Source of the DNA: Leuctra nigra
Taxonomy: Eukaryota; Arthropoda; Insecta; Plecoptera; Leuctridae
Length of the DNA stretch: 64,000 bases
Assembly: GCA_934045905.1 (NCBI GenBank)
Contig: OW203767.1
Location: 20,153,073 to 20,217,072 of the forward strand
Reading direction: 5' to 3'
Within the stretch, counting starts at the first letter, position 1. Every line of letters begins with the position of its first letter. The notes under the pieces are model-generated. The model was not told where the DNA came from, searched no databases, and was given only the letters and a program-made list of their open reading frames with translations. The position numbers and the translations under genes are program-made. Below are positions 1 to 11,400 of the stretch, piece by piece.

Positions 1-647
1 GCTTTGAAGGACAATAGGGTGAATATCCTATCCCCAAATATGAAGATCATTAAACAGATGTTTAACCCTTTCACTGGAAAATCTTCATGAGGATTCTATT
101 TTCGACGTCTTTCTAAATTATTTAATCTGTATATTACAGGTTATACAACTGAATTATTTCTAAACTTAATTACACTGTATAACACAACAACCAATATTTA
201 CACCATATAGCATTACATTATATTTTATTCATATCATAAAAGTGAAATCAGTGAAATTAGAGTGAATCGTACAAACTAATTAATGTTTAAGTGTTATTGG
301 ATGTGTATATTCTCCATATTTACTCCTCTTTCCTTCGATATTTTGTAATAGTTAGTAGTAGATGAGACTTTGGGATGAGACAGTTCCAGCTGTAAAAAGA
401 TTCATTTGGATTTGACAGATGAAATAAAGAGCCAATTTTGTATGCGCAATGTGCGCAGAATGGGGAGGGGGAGGGGGGAGTTGGAAACCGTCAAACGAAT
501 TAGGTCCCCCCACCCCTGCGTTGTGGGAAATTAGCCCCCGTAAGCATTCCAGATATGTTCTTTTTGTTACTGCTTTATTTACAACATTCAAAAAAATAAT
601 TCATACGTATTGCCCAAAAAGCCGCAAGGAGCTCATCTGTGACTTTA
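1..647. other. AT-rich non-coding DNA
   Basis: No exon-like open frame with splice sites, no RNA gene and no recognised repeat. A G-rich run lies near 460-480. Confidence 0.5.
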
Positions 648-1554
648 ACTAGGAAAACGCTCTGTGTGACGCGTTGATGAGCGAGCACGGATACACGCAA
701 CACCTCGAACCGAAATTATGTCAATCGAAAATGGCATTAAAAGCCAATAATTCTTAAATTTCGTCACAGACTTAGGTATATAAATATCTCCAAAATCTCC
801 AAAAATATTGGTCCCAATAACCTTGCTAAGTTTTAAGTTGATCGATTAAACCTTTATGATTGAACGGTTCCTTGTTAATTTTCAAAAATCACAGGATCTC
901 GTTCAAAAAATATACCTGGGACCACTCATATGATATGATATTAGTGTGTACACAATATCAGATCAATCTGTTGAACGGTCATTATTAGTTTCATTTCGTT
1001 TGAAACTTTCTGCTCTAACTACCTTGCCTTGAACTGAAGATTCGAAGTCGCCGTGAATTTGACAGCCAACACGCAAAATGTCCCTAGAATTACAAAAACT
1101 TTTGAAAATAACGACAGATTAGACTGGAAATTGGCAAAAATATCTTAAATGTTGGTACCAATGACCATGCAAAGTTTTTAGTTGGTCGGTCAATCGGTTC
1201 TAGTTTAAATTTCAAAAATCACAGGAAAAATGGTTTCAAATTTAAACCAATGGGAGAATTTTGCTGAAACTTTTTATGATTGGGTAAAATGTTGGTTGCA
1301 ATGACTTTGCTAAATTTCAAATTGAGCAGAGCAACCAATCGAAAGATATTTTTTTTTAAACTTGAACCAATCACAGGAGCCCGTTCAAAAACGATCCCAG
1401 GGACCGCATAGATTACGTTAGCATATGTGCAAAGTTTCAGATCGATTGAATTTGCGGTTTAACCTGGGCTGTGCGGACAAAAAAAAAAAAAAAAAAAAAA
1501 CACACAGAGAAAGTGCCATAAGAGTACCGTGGTGACGCTCGCTACGCTCGCTCA
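648..1554 (+). repeat. R1 dispersed repeat, copy 1 (longest)
   Basis: It begins with AGGAAAACGCTCTGTGTGACG and a GTTGATGAGCGAGCAC head. The body holds alternating 'aaaaatcacaggatctcgttc' and 'cagatcgat..ttgaacgg' blocks. It ends with GTGCCATAAGAGTACCGTGG and GCTCGCTACGCTCGCT. GAGCGAGC in the head is the inverse of GCTCGCTC in the tail. A run of 23 or so A lies near 1480-1500. No coding frame is seen. Confidence 0.7.
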
Positions 1555-2395
1555 ATTATGTACAAAAATAATTTCCGGAAAAAACCATGTTCAGGGAGTA
1601 TCACAAATTTATAGAAACTTAATAAAAATATGAATTCAAGGAAAATAACATTATCAACATTAAAAAGGTGGATAATATCAAATAATAAAATAATTTAATT
1701 TCGGTTTAAGATTATAGTTGTAGGTGAAAACATTTAAATATACATTTACGCATTATGATTATACCAATTAAATACATTCATAAATAAATCATAAAAAGGA
1801 GGAGTTAGTAATTGAATCACCATTTATGGGATTTTGATCGTTCCGTTGAAAACAGATTGTAGAACATACAAATTTAAATTTGTCTTTAAAAAGAGGAGAC
1901 CACCATTTAAGATTTTGATTTCCTCAAGTCATAAGTTTGTTTTTAGAATCCGTTAAATTGTAAGTATTAAAAACCAAAATAACTCCGGAGGGGAATAACT
2001 CCCCCCCCCCCACCACCCTCTGTGGCTTGACACGACTCTTTTACAAACATTCTTCACTGGACAATATATCAAAATCATTAAAATATCATAATGTCTAATT
2101 ATGATAAAACTCTTCATGATATAATATATCGTTCAAATTGTTGAAATCTCTCGAAGTCATCTTCAATATCGCCCTGTACCATCTCCAAACAATCGCCAGA
2201 ACTCCCGTCGCTCAATAAACCACAGAGCTAATAGAAGATCGAAAGTTCGCCTGAAAACCACTGCATCTAACCACACTTGCAGAGCTGGTGGGGGGAGTTG
2301 GATAATACTTCATAAGAAGGTCTTGACTACACGAGGATATTTAGAAAGTTGTCGGTGTAATATGCATCACTTTCGTCTGTGTTTTGGTTGAGGAG
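1555..2395. other. Upstream region of the OBP gene
   Basis: AT-rich, with a run of C near 2001-2011. No coding frame is seen. It probably holds the regulatory DNA of the OBP gene, but I see no specific site beyond the initiator. Confidence 0.4.
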
Positions 2396-2400
2396 TCAGT
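2396..2400 (+). promoter_or_regulatory. Arthropod initiator for the OBP gene
   Basis: TCAGT, the arthropod initiator consensus, would start transcription near 2398 and leave a 25-nt leader before the ATG at 2423. There is no good TATA box 30 bp upstream, only a weak TAATAT stretch near 2358-2363. Confidence 0.4.
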
Positions 2401-2422
2401 TACTTGTCTACTCGTTAGCGTG

Positions 2423-2488
2423 ATGGCTCTGTGGCTTGTTGTGTGTGTTGGGGGACTTGTTGCTCTTGGAGCGAGTGCAGACGCCAAG
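2423..2488 (+). CDS. OBP exon 1: start codon and signal peptide
   Basis: Twenty-two codons from ATG encode a hydrophobic leader (MALWLVVCVGGLVALGASA) followed by D-A-K, then the donor AAG|GTAAGC. The ASA|D boundary is a typical signal-peptidase site. The exon ends in phase 0, matching exon 2. The start is supported by an initiator motif 25 bp upstream and by the absence of any longer in-frame leader. An isolated signal-peptide exon is common in insect OBP genes. It is separated from exon 2 by 9.6 kb holding several repeats, so it could in principle belong to another gene, but phase and leader type fit. Confidence 0.75.
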
Positions 2489-5400
2489 GTAAGCTGGAGG
2501 TCTGCTTAGGTTGGAAGTTCAGATGTACTCGAATATTGGAGAGAATAAATAACCGTCATAATTTTTGAAACATTCAAAATTACTAAAAATAATAATTTTT
2601 TAGTAATGATCTTAGTTCAATAAATACAAACTTTAAAAACAATATATTTGCCCAAACTCGACTCCAATCTGAAAAATATGGCGATATTTTAAAGACTGGT
2701 TTAAAAATTAGAACGTTTTAAGGAAATGTCCTAAGTGTTTACTGTCGAGTATAGCCGACTTTTAAAGTACTTCAACATAATAACATTACATAATAACGTC
2801 TGCTGTTACATGGGAAATGTTTGAGACGTATGGACTTATATTTATCGATATTATGGAATTATTATAATATATGTTTGAAAAAATATTTGTTGTTGACAAA
2901 TTTGTTCTATACGCTCCAACTTTGAAAGCTATTACATATTTCCATCTTAAGAGTACTTTATTTTATAAGTACGCAAATATGCAAATTATTGTACCACCCC
3001 CGCTAAAACAACAGACTTGCTTGTCTGCAGGCTACAATTCATTTTAATTGTAATTTTAATATTAATAACATTCACAAAATACGTCTACTCTGAAACTAAA
3101 CAAGCAGAAAAGCATACACTGCCAACAAAGTATAGTTCAAATATTGACTCTATTTTATATTCATTTCATAGAATATCGAATATGCAATTAACATTTATCA
3201 GCTATAATTATTTATGTTAACATCAACAAAAACTTAAGAACATTTCATCCAGGGCAACAACATTGCGAATCAGTTGAATTTTCCATCACAACTGTCAAAA
3301 TAATATAATTTTATATTTATTTCATTTATTACATTCTCATAATAATAAAAGTTATTATTGTCATTTTAAAGTGACAAAATATTTTATAGCTTATCAATAT
3401 ACCTAATAAAATCTGACGGAATAACCTCTGGGTTTTTAAGTTATTGTTATTTATTCAATTTCAAATAACATAATTAACTAAGAAATAAATTATTCATTAA
3501 TTTAATTCTTCATACAATTATTAACATTTTATGAGGCCTTAAAAAGATTACGTGCTTGCAGTCATCATTACTATAATTATCTTCACGGACAGTAATTTCA
3601 AGAGTGAGAATAGAATAACAACATTTCGGCACAAACTTTCCAGCTCTTCATCTAGTGGAGCGGTCGCTCCACCCAGCCAAGTCGTACTATACACTCACAG
3701 TCACTCAACATACCGTAAATGCCTAATAAACTGAGGAGCAGACCAAACACTTTTACTGTAAGCAACAACATGGCATTTTCGGCCTACTGGATCTTAAAAT
3801 TGGAAAATCTCACATTGTTGTGAAATGTCTTAATTTCGAGCTATGGCCCACCCCACTACATATACCAAATTTGGGAACAATAGGTTATGCCATTTGCGCG
3901 CTAGAGGACCGAGAAAACAGTGAAATTACACCACTTTCTGATTCTGAAGATGATGATTCTGATGATATCAGGAAACCCTGTTGACAGCGCCACAGCCTAA
4001 ACGGCTAAACCGATCGACCTGAAACTTTTACCACATATGCACTTTTGGCGTCTGATGATACCTTGCCTCTTGTGATTTTTTGTGCCGCCATTTTTAAACC
4101 GAAAGTGACGTCATAACTCAAAAACGTCTGGACCGATTAGAACGAAATTAGCGCCATTCGATTTAGATGGTCATCTTTATGAAGTATCAATAAAAAAAAT
4201 ATTATTTTCTTATTTTCTAAACCGGAAGTGACGTCATAAATACGCAATATTTAACTTATTTCAACAAATTATACTTAAAATACGTACATAATTAACTTAC
4301 ATTGTAACATAGACAATACAATTTATATATTCAAGGTAGCAGTGTTCTCGGCCGCCATTCCTGAAACCGGAAGTGACGTCATATATCTAAAACGCCTGTA
4401 ACGATTGCAACTGAACTAGCTCCTGCGTATTCATTCTGCTATTTATTTGAAAAATCAATTGTGAAAAATGAATAAATAAATTAATGGTACCGGAAATGGC
4501 GGCAGGAACCACTAAATGAAACCGGAAGTGACGTCATATATTACAAACGGCATGACCGATTTTACGGAAATATAGGGATTAGGAATTCAGATGGTCGTTC
4601 ATGAAGGTATCAACTAGATAAAACTAGATTGTTTTCTTATTACCTATACCGGAATTCGGCCGCTATTTCAAAACCGGAAGTGACGTCATGTATCGAAAAC
4701 GGCTGGATCGATTATAACGAAACTTAAGCTATTCTTCTTGGATAATCATTTTCATCTTATACCAAACGCAACTTTTCATAGTAACCAAATCGGTTGAGGC
4801 GTATTTTTTTAAAGAAATTAGTCCCTGCTCGGACATGTGCTACAAGCTGTATGAATAAACTAACAAAAGAAGTGATATCCCAGAAAAAACACTCCGTGTA
4901 AAAATACCAGCCAAGTCTCTTTAACTATAAAAAAAAAATAGAAGAAATCTAAAAATTCAGCACTGAAAAGGAGTGATATCAAAAAAGGAGCCAAGTCAAC
5001 GAATTTTCAAAATTTTAATCGTACCATTGAAATAAAAATATCAACCCCCGAGAAATACTTAAAAAAAGGACTTGGCGCATCGTTTTTTTAAAGACATTTT
5101 TCTATTCTTAAGCTTATGCCACTCACATACTACGTAGTTCAGAAATGCCTAGAAAAATTGGGACAAAACTTTCAAATTAAATATTGAACATTCTGTAAAA
5201 TATTTTAAATTTAAATATAAGTACGCAAAGAAACATAGCATTGTCTTACAAGCATTAAATACAGAACAGTTGTGTTTGTGATTGGTAGGTACCTATAGTT
5301 TTGTGGGTACATCAACATACCTACTACAGCATTATACTTTGAACCTTCTCGCCGTGTAATTAATTGCTATTAATTAACATTTTATACCAAAAAAATTCAT

Positions 5401-8400
5401 AAATTACATAACGTATTACTTTAGATAAAAATCTAGTCAGTAATTATTTGAGCAGCATGGCTCAGTGCACTAGTCACTTATACAAATCTCATTGACGGCC
5501 TTCTTGTAATGAGCGCTTTCGCTATTTCCCTCAGTCACGATATTGAGAAGTATGATTGATTAATATGACCCTAGAAATAGTGGCAATAACGAATAGACTA
5601 GGCCGCTTCCGTTTATTCGTTATTCGTTTATCCGTTTATTTCCTCTGAATATTGACAAAATACCAAAACTGCCAGTAGGTAAGAGTACTAGTTATATTAA
5701 AACGTAGTATGATTCGTCGATAATGAATGTGATATACTCAGGAAAATATACTTGTAGAGTTCTTCCTATACTTTTAGGATAGAAAAGTGTCTTTAAAAAA
5801 ACGATGCGCCAAGTCCTTTTTTTAAGTATTTCTCGGGGGTTGATATTTTTATTTCAATGGTACGATTAAAATTTGGAAAATTCGTTGACTTGGCTCCTTT
5901 TTTGATATCACTCCTTTTCAGTGCTGAATTTTTAGATTTCTTCTATTTTTTTTTTATAGTTAAAGAGACTTGGCTGGTATTTTTACACGGAGTGTTTTTT
6001 CTGGGATTTTTACTTTACGCAACTCTAAACTAACACAAACATTTACACATTTCAAATTAAATTAAAATTCCTATTTGTTTTCCTGGAATTTCTTTTAATT
6101 ATCAAAAAAGTAAGAACATACTTCAATTTAATTCCACAATTAAGTGGCAAACATTTGGGGCGACTAGTTCAAATAGCCGAATTGACTCAATTTCAGGTCA
6201 GTTTATACATTATTTTATTTAGCAAAACTGCAAAAACTCTTCTGTCACATTTCTAGTTTGTATCCGTTTTTCTCCTTATAAGAGTTATAAATATTAAACG
6301 TCACCTGAACTACATAAGTCTCACCCACAGAAAGCTACACTCAAGGAATCTGTTTCCTCCAGCCTCAGTCCTGCTAAATGATTGCGTGTCTATTCGACAA
6401 GATTAACTTGTATAATAACCGAGTTTGTATTCCGTCGTTGCGGATTAGTTACTAACTACAGCTATGCCTACGTTATTATACCGGAATATACAACATTATC
6501 TGATAAAACAGGGGCTCACAAAGATGTTGATGTGGGTAATCTTACGCGAGAAGAGCGAGTGTCAGCGTTCAACTTTTAAAGAACATACTTCTAGGCGTAT
6601 TTTGTGTCGTCTGTCTGGTTCATTACTTATTTCTGGAATAAGTAATTTTTCTATACATAGAAAATAATTGTACAGTATTTTTAAAACCGTTGAATTAATA
6701 ATGGAATGGAGAATATTCTTGTAAAAAATAGAAATAGAAATAAAAATAGAATACATGTAGTACAATTGTCGTTCTATCTTTTATTCAGAATGTAAGTCCA
6801 TTTGTGTGTGATATGTTTTAAATATTTAACCTAGTTCTATGTATGTACTTCATGTATCATGATGATGTACTTGGGAAATACTTGCGTATGTAGGTACTTG
6901 TTTAGTTTTAACAGTCAGTGCCTGTTGCATGACTAATCCTCACGTTTCAAATGTAGCAAGGATAAGATGAAAATGATTAAATACAATTTCAATAATTAAA
7001 TATTGAGATTCTAAAATATGTTTGATTTAGTTGTGTATTATAGTTGCACAGCTCTACAGCTAATGATTATGGTGATGATGATTGATTAATGATGACAAAA
7101 TGTAAGGATACACTTTGGGAAGCGGTGTTCGTGGCCTATTACTAGGGAACCTTCCCAGCATCTGCCCTTCAACTGAGGGAAACCACGATAAAAAACGAGA
7201 AAGAACGGCATTGAGAATTGAACCCGGGACCTCCGGAATCCAAGTACTTGTTTCGTAAATCCGTTTCATCATAAATTATAATTATTTTTTCAGTGAATGA
7301 TTCTAAAACTAAGAAAACGCTCAGTGTAACGCGTTAGCCATGCATCCGATACTGCATCCGATTTGATATGCGTTTGCAAGTGTCAGCTGCTCTACAGGTC
7401 TTGGAACTGAAGCATCAAGAAGGCAGGGATGAAAATTTATTGATCATTTTTCAAATATTTCAAGATTATAGAATAAAATGTTCTAAAATTACAATAACTT
7501 TTGAAAATAACGAAAGATTAGTCTTCAAATTCGCAAAAAAAAAAATGTTGGTCCCAATCACCATGCGAAGTTTTAAGTTGATCGGTCAATCGGTTCTAGT
7601 TTAAATTTCAAAAATCACAGGAAAGATTTTTTCAAATTTCAACCAATGGGAGGATTTGGCTGAAACTTTTGTATGAATGGGGACAATGTTGGTTGCAATG
7701 ACTTTACAAAATGTCAAATTGATCGGACCAACCAATCGAAAGATATATATATTTTTTTAATTTGAACCAATCACAGGATCCCGTTCAAAAACTATCCCAG
7801 AGACCGCTTAGATTACGTTAGTATGTGTGCAAAATTCAGATCGATTGATTGGGCGGTTTGACCTAGGCAGTGCAGGGAACAACAAAAAAAAACAGAGAAA
7901 GTGCCATAAGAGTACCGTGGTGACGCTCGCTACGCTCGCTCAAAAATCGTTTAGGTCTCCTTGTTTACTTGGACTTGAGAGAGAATCTCATTTGCTTCGT
8001 CTCGCCCGCTTGATCCAGGTCGAATAGAGCTGCTCTTGTAATTTCGCTGATCGCGATTGTTTTGTTAACCCGCTCCTTGCTGATCTCCGGGATTAGGAGG
8101 CGTCCAGCCGGCGTTGCGATGATGATGTGAGGGTGATGTGGGGTGATGCGGGGTGAGGCGGGATAATGTAATTCCACGTCAACTTGCGAACACTCGGAGA
8201 GGAGGAACTCTCTGCTGAGCTGAGCTTTGAATATTTGCTACATAAATCTCGCGTGAGTGGAACAGGTGTTTCCTTTCATCAGTTAATTGTTGTCGAGAGT
8301 ATTTCGAAAACTAAGCAAATCAAATATATTCGGAAACGATTCTATAGGCCAAAAGTAACTAAATTCGTTATTCGTTCGTTAATATTCGTTCTTAATATAA

Positions 8401-11400
8401 CTTTCTCTGTTTTTTGTTGTAATTTTTGTAGGCAGGCCCAGGTCAAAAATTCAAAAAATCGATCTGGAATTTTGCACCCACACTAAATGTCATAGCTGGC
8501 ACAAATATAGTTTTTGGACAAGACTATGTGATTGGTTGAAGATTGAAACCGGAACAGTTTGACTGATCAAATTCAAATTTTTTATGGCCATTGGAACCAA
8601 CATTTTCGAATAGTTTCAGACAAATTGGTCAAGAATTTCAAAAGTTATTGATACCTATTTTAACCGCATCCTTAGTATGCATGTTTGGAAATATTTGTTA
8701 AATTTATTCAAAAAAATGTCAAAGAAATTATCACTGCTCTGTTAAAAAGAGATCCAACCCAATGACAAGAATCTAAAATATATTCATCTAGTTCACCAAC
8801 TAGTCTCCATTTCAAATAATTTACATATTAAAGTTGCACATCAAAGCTTTTACAACTTTACGAAAGCTCTTAAATCTGCGTAGATATATAAATAGAGATA
8901 TATGAAAATCAAACGAAATTGAAAAAAAATAGTGTTTCGAGTAGTTTTAGCACATTTTGATACGTGAATCAAATTCAAATTCCGTTGTCGTACACAAAAG
9001 TTCTCAACGTCAGACTCCAAAATAACGCACTTTCATTTTACTCGGAATTGACGTTTGAAATTGAGCTTGTAAAATGCTGAGAGTCAAGAATTGGAATCTG
9101 GAGGTTCGATTGCCTATCAACCGTGCTCATTTTGACAGAAAGTTTTAGTGTAAGAGTTGTTCTCTCTCTCCGAATCCATGGAAAGAATTCGCGCGAAAAT
9201 CTCTCAATAAAAGTCGTAATCAATCCTGGGATGTCGGGTTTAAACGTCAGGTCGTGTCCTAACTTATGACTAATGAAACTTTATAACACAATTCCACATT
9301 CGTAGAAGCAGATAGAGAAGTAGAAGCATATTCTGATCTTTACTGATTCACGGTAAATTCAGGTTTATAAGAGATAAGAGATAAAAAATTTGAAGATTCT
9401 ATAAAACAGATACGGGTGATGAAATATATTTGCCCATTACATTTTTTTCAAAATAATGGTCGTCTTTTAAGGTGTTACCAGCAATGGGGCCCTGAAGCTA
9501 GTAGAGTGATAAAGCGATCAATACTAGTATGTGAGTGTCTCTGATAAGAAGTTTACTTGACCAGTCTGATTGCATTTGACTAAATAAAATGAGTTTTCTT
9601 CGTGCCTTGTTACGCTCGGGGTTGGTTTCAACGTAATGCGTTGAACTCTGCTCTTGGGGATCGTTTGCAGATATTATGTAATACGTGATCCAATTTATTT
9701 AAATTTCAGGAACATTCCCTGAAGAATGTTCTTGAGTAGCGAGCATTTTTAAGTTTTTTTAATGCGATTAAAGGGAAATCGATAAACTAATACCATTAAA
9801 GATGATTTTAAAACAGATCCAAAATCCTAGTTTAAGCTGTTTTTTCAATATCTTGTTAACGTAATTAACTAACATACGGTTACAGTTGTCATTCCGGATT
9901 ATTTCATTGTTAGTTGCCATGTCAATTCAACTTAACACCTGATAGTATTAAAAGTCTGCCAATTTCATCAATCATCATTATTCATGTCTTTTATCATTTC
10001 TGTCTTTTTATTTGTCTTCTATTGATGATTAACATATCTATTCATACCGTTATAACGTCTCTCCTGCAATATCTATCAAACATGTGTTTGTAAAAACAGA
10101 GTAATCGATCGCTCAACTTGACGTAAAGTTTTAAACTTAACTCAAAGTTTGAATCTTTTCCGGGATAATGAAATAGGTATCTTAAAAAATACAAATATTA
10201 TGTTTTTACTTTTAGTATACACGAAATAACTCAAGAACTTCGTAGGAGGATAAATATATAATTTTTCACCTTCAAAGTTGTTCAGTTGTTCATGTTATGG
10301 TATACAAGAAAATGTTTTCGAATTAATAATGTCGAAGAAAGCTGATGATTAAGCTAGGATACCAATTCTAAACTAAAACCACGAAGGAAATCGATTCCCA
10401 GCGCAACTGCCAAGTTCATTTTCACGAAACTGATTCTTGAAAGGAAGAGAAGTACTCGAACATAAAATTTCTGTACACTGTTAAGTATTATTAAACTATG
10501 ACATTATAGAGAAGTGTCAATTAACTTAAATAGACACAACGCATTACCGATAAACAATGTCACATAAAAACGTCTTCGTTGTTTTAAAGCATGTTCTTAA
10601 CCGTATAATATCGTGACAATATTTTAATTATTCGTATTATTTTAAATGTTGAACATTATCTTTGTAATCTCTCATCATTAAGGGTTACACTTAAGAAGGG
10701 GTTGAAGCGTTTTATCACTGCCACTTAAGACAAGGCGCATTTACAGAGTGATGTAATTAAATGAGACTGTCAGAATAAATTACTTAATTAAGAGCATTCT
10801 GCTTGAATGTGACAATAACTTGAGTAGTATAATCAGAGTGTGGAACAAGGGTGGTAATAACCTTCAACTTCAGGAATTGCGTTCAAGTGTCTGAAGCTTT
10901 GAAACGCAAGTTTACAAACATCTCAACAGCGTATCCTCTCTGTGGTTCTTATTTAGATGTTTAGGATTCATTACACATTGTTTCTTGACTTTAATCAGAT
11001 TATAAAGATTGCTTAATTATACGTAGAAGTATAATACTAAGAAGCGTACATTGAAGTTATACCATCCACTTTTAATGAGAACTTATAAGAGTGATGAAAA
11101 GGGACACCATTTTAGAATTTCTATTTAAAATAAGGTATTCAATTTTTGTCAGCAAAACTTGAAAATCTTTCTTTTAACTTCTGTGTTCAATTGATTTGTA
11201 TTTTATTTCAAGAGATTGTGTGTTTTCTTTTACACTTATGTCCGTCTGTTACGATATCAACAATATTTCTTGGAAGCTTCTAGATTAATGAAACTTTTCA
11301 TCATTGAAATCGATTTCACAATGGACCAATTCTTAGATTATCTGAGTGACTCTGATTTCTAAAAAGAGTATTTTGTAAAAATGCAAGAAATTTTAGAATG

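Larger units (their letters stand above)
3651..6007 (+). mobile_element. ETS/CRE-repeat element, copy A (complete)
   Basis: It starts A|TCTAGTGGAGCGGTCGCTCCAC, whose GTGGAGCG and CGCTCCAC arms form a palindrome. A conserved stretch follows (CGGCCTACTGGATCTTAAAA). The body has five diverged units carrying ACCGGAAGTGACGTCAT-like cores, near 4095, 4215, 4366, 4521 and 4673, each followed by an 'aaacg.ctg.accgatt' block. The element ends in a long inverted repeat (4877-5112 and 5772-6007). No protein frame is present, so it would be non-autonomous. It lies in OBP intron 1. Confidence 0.75.
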
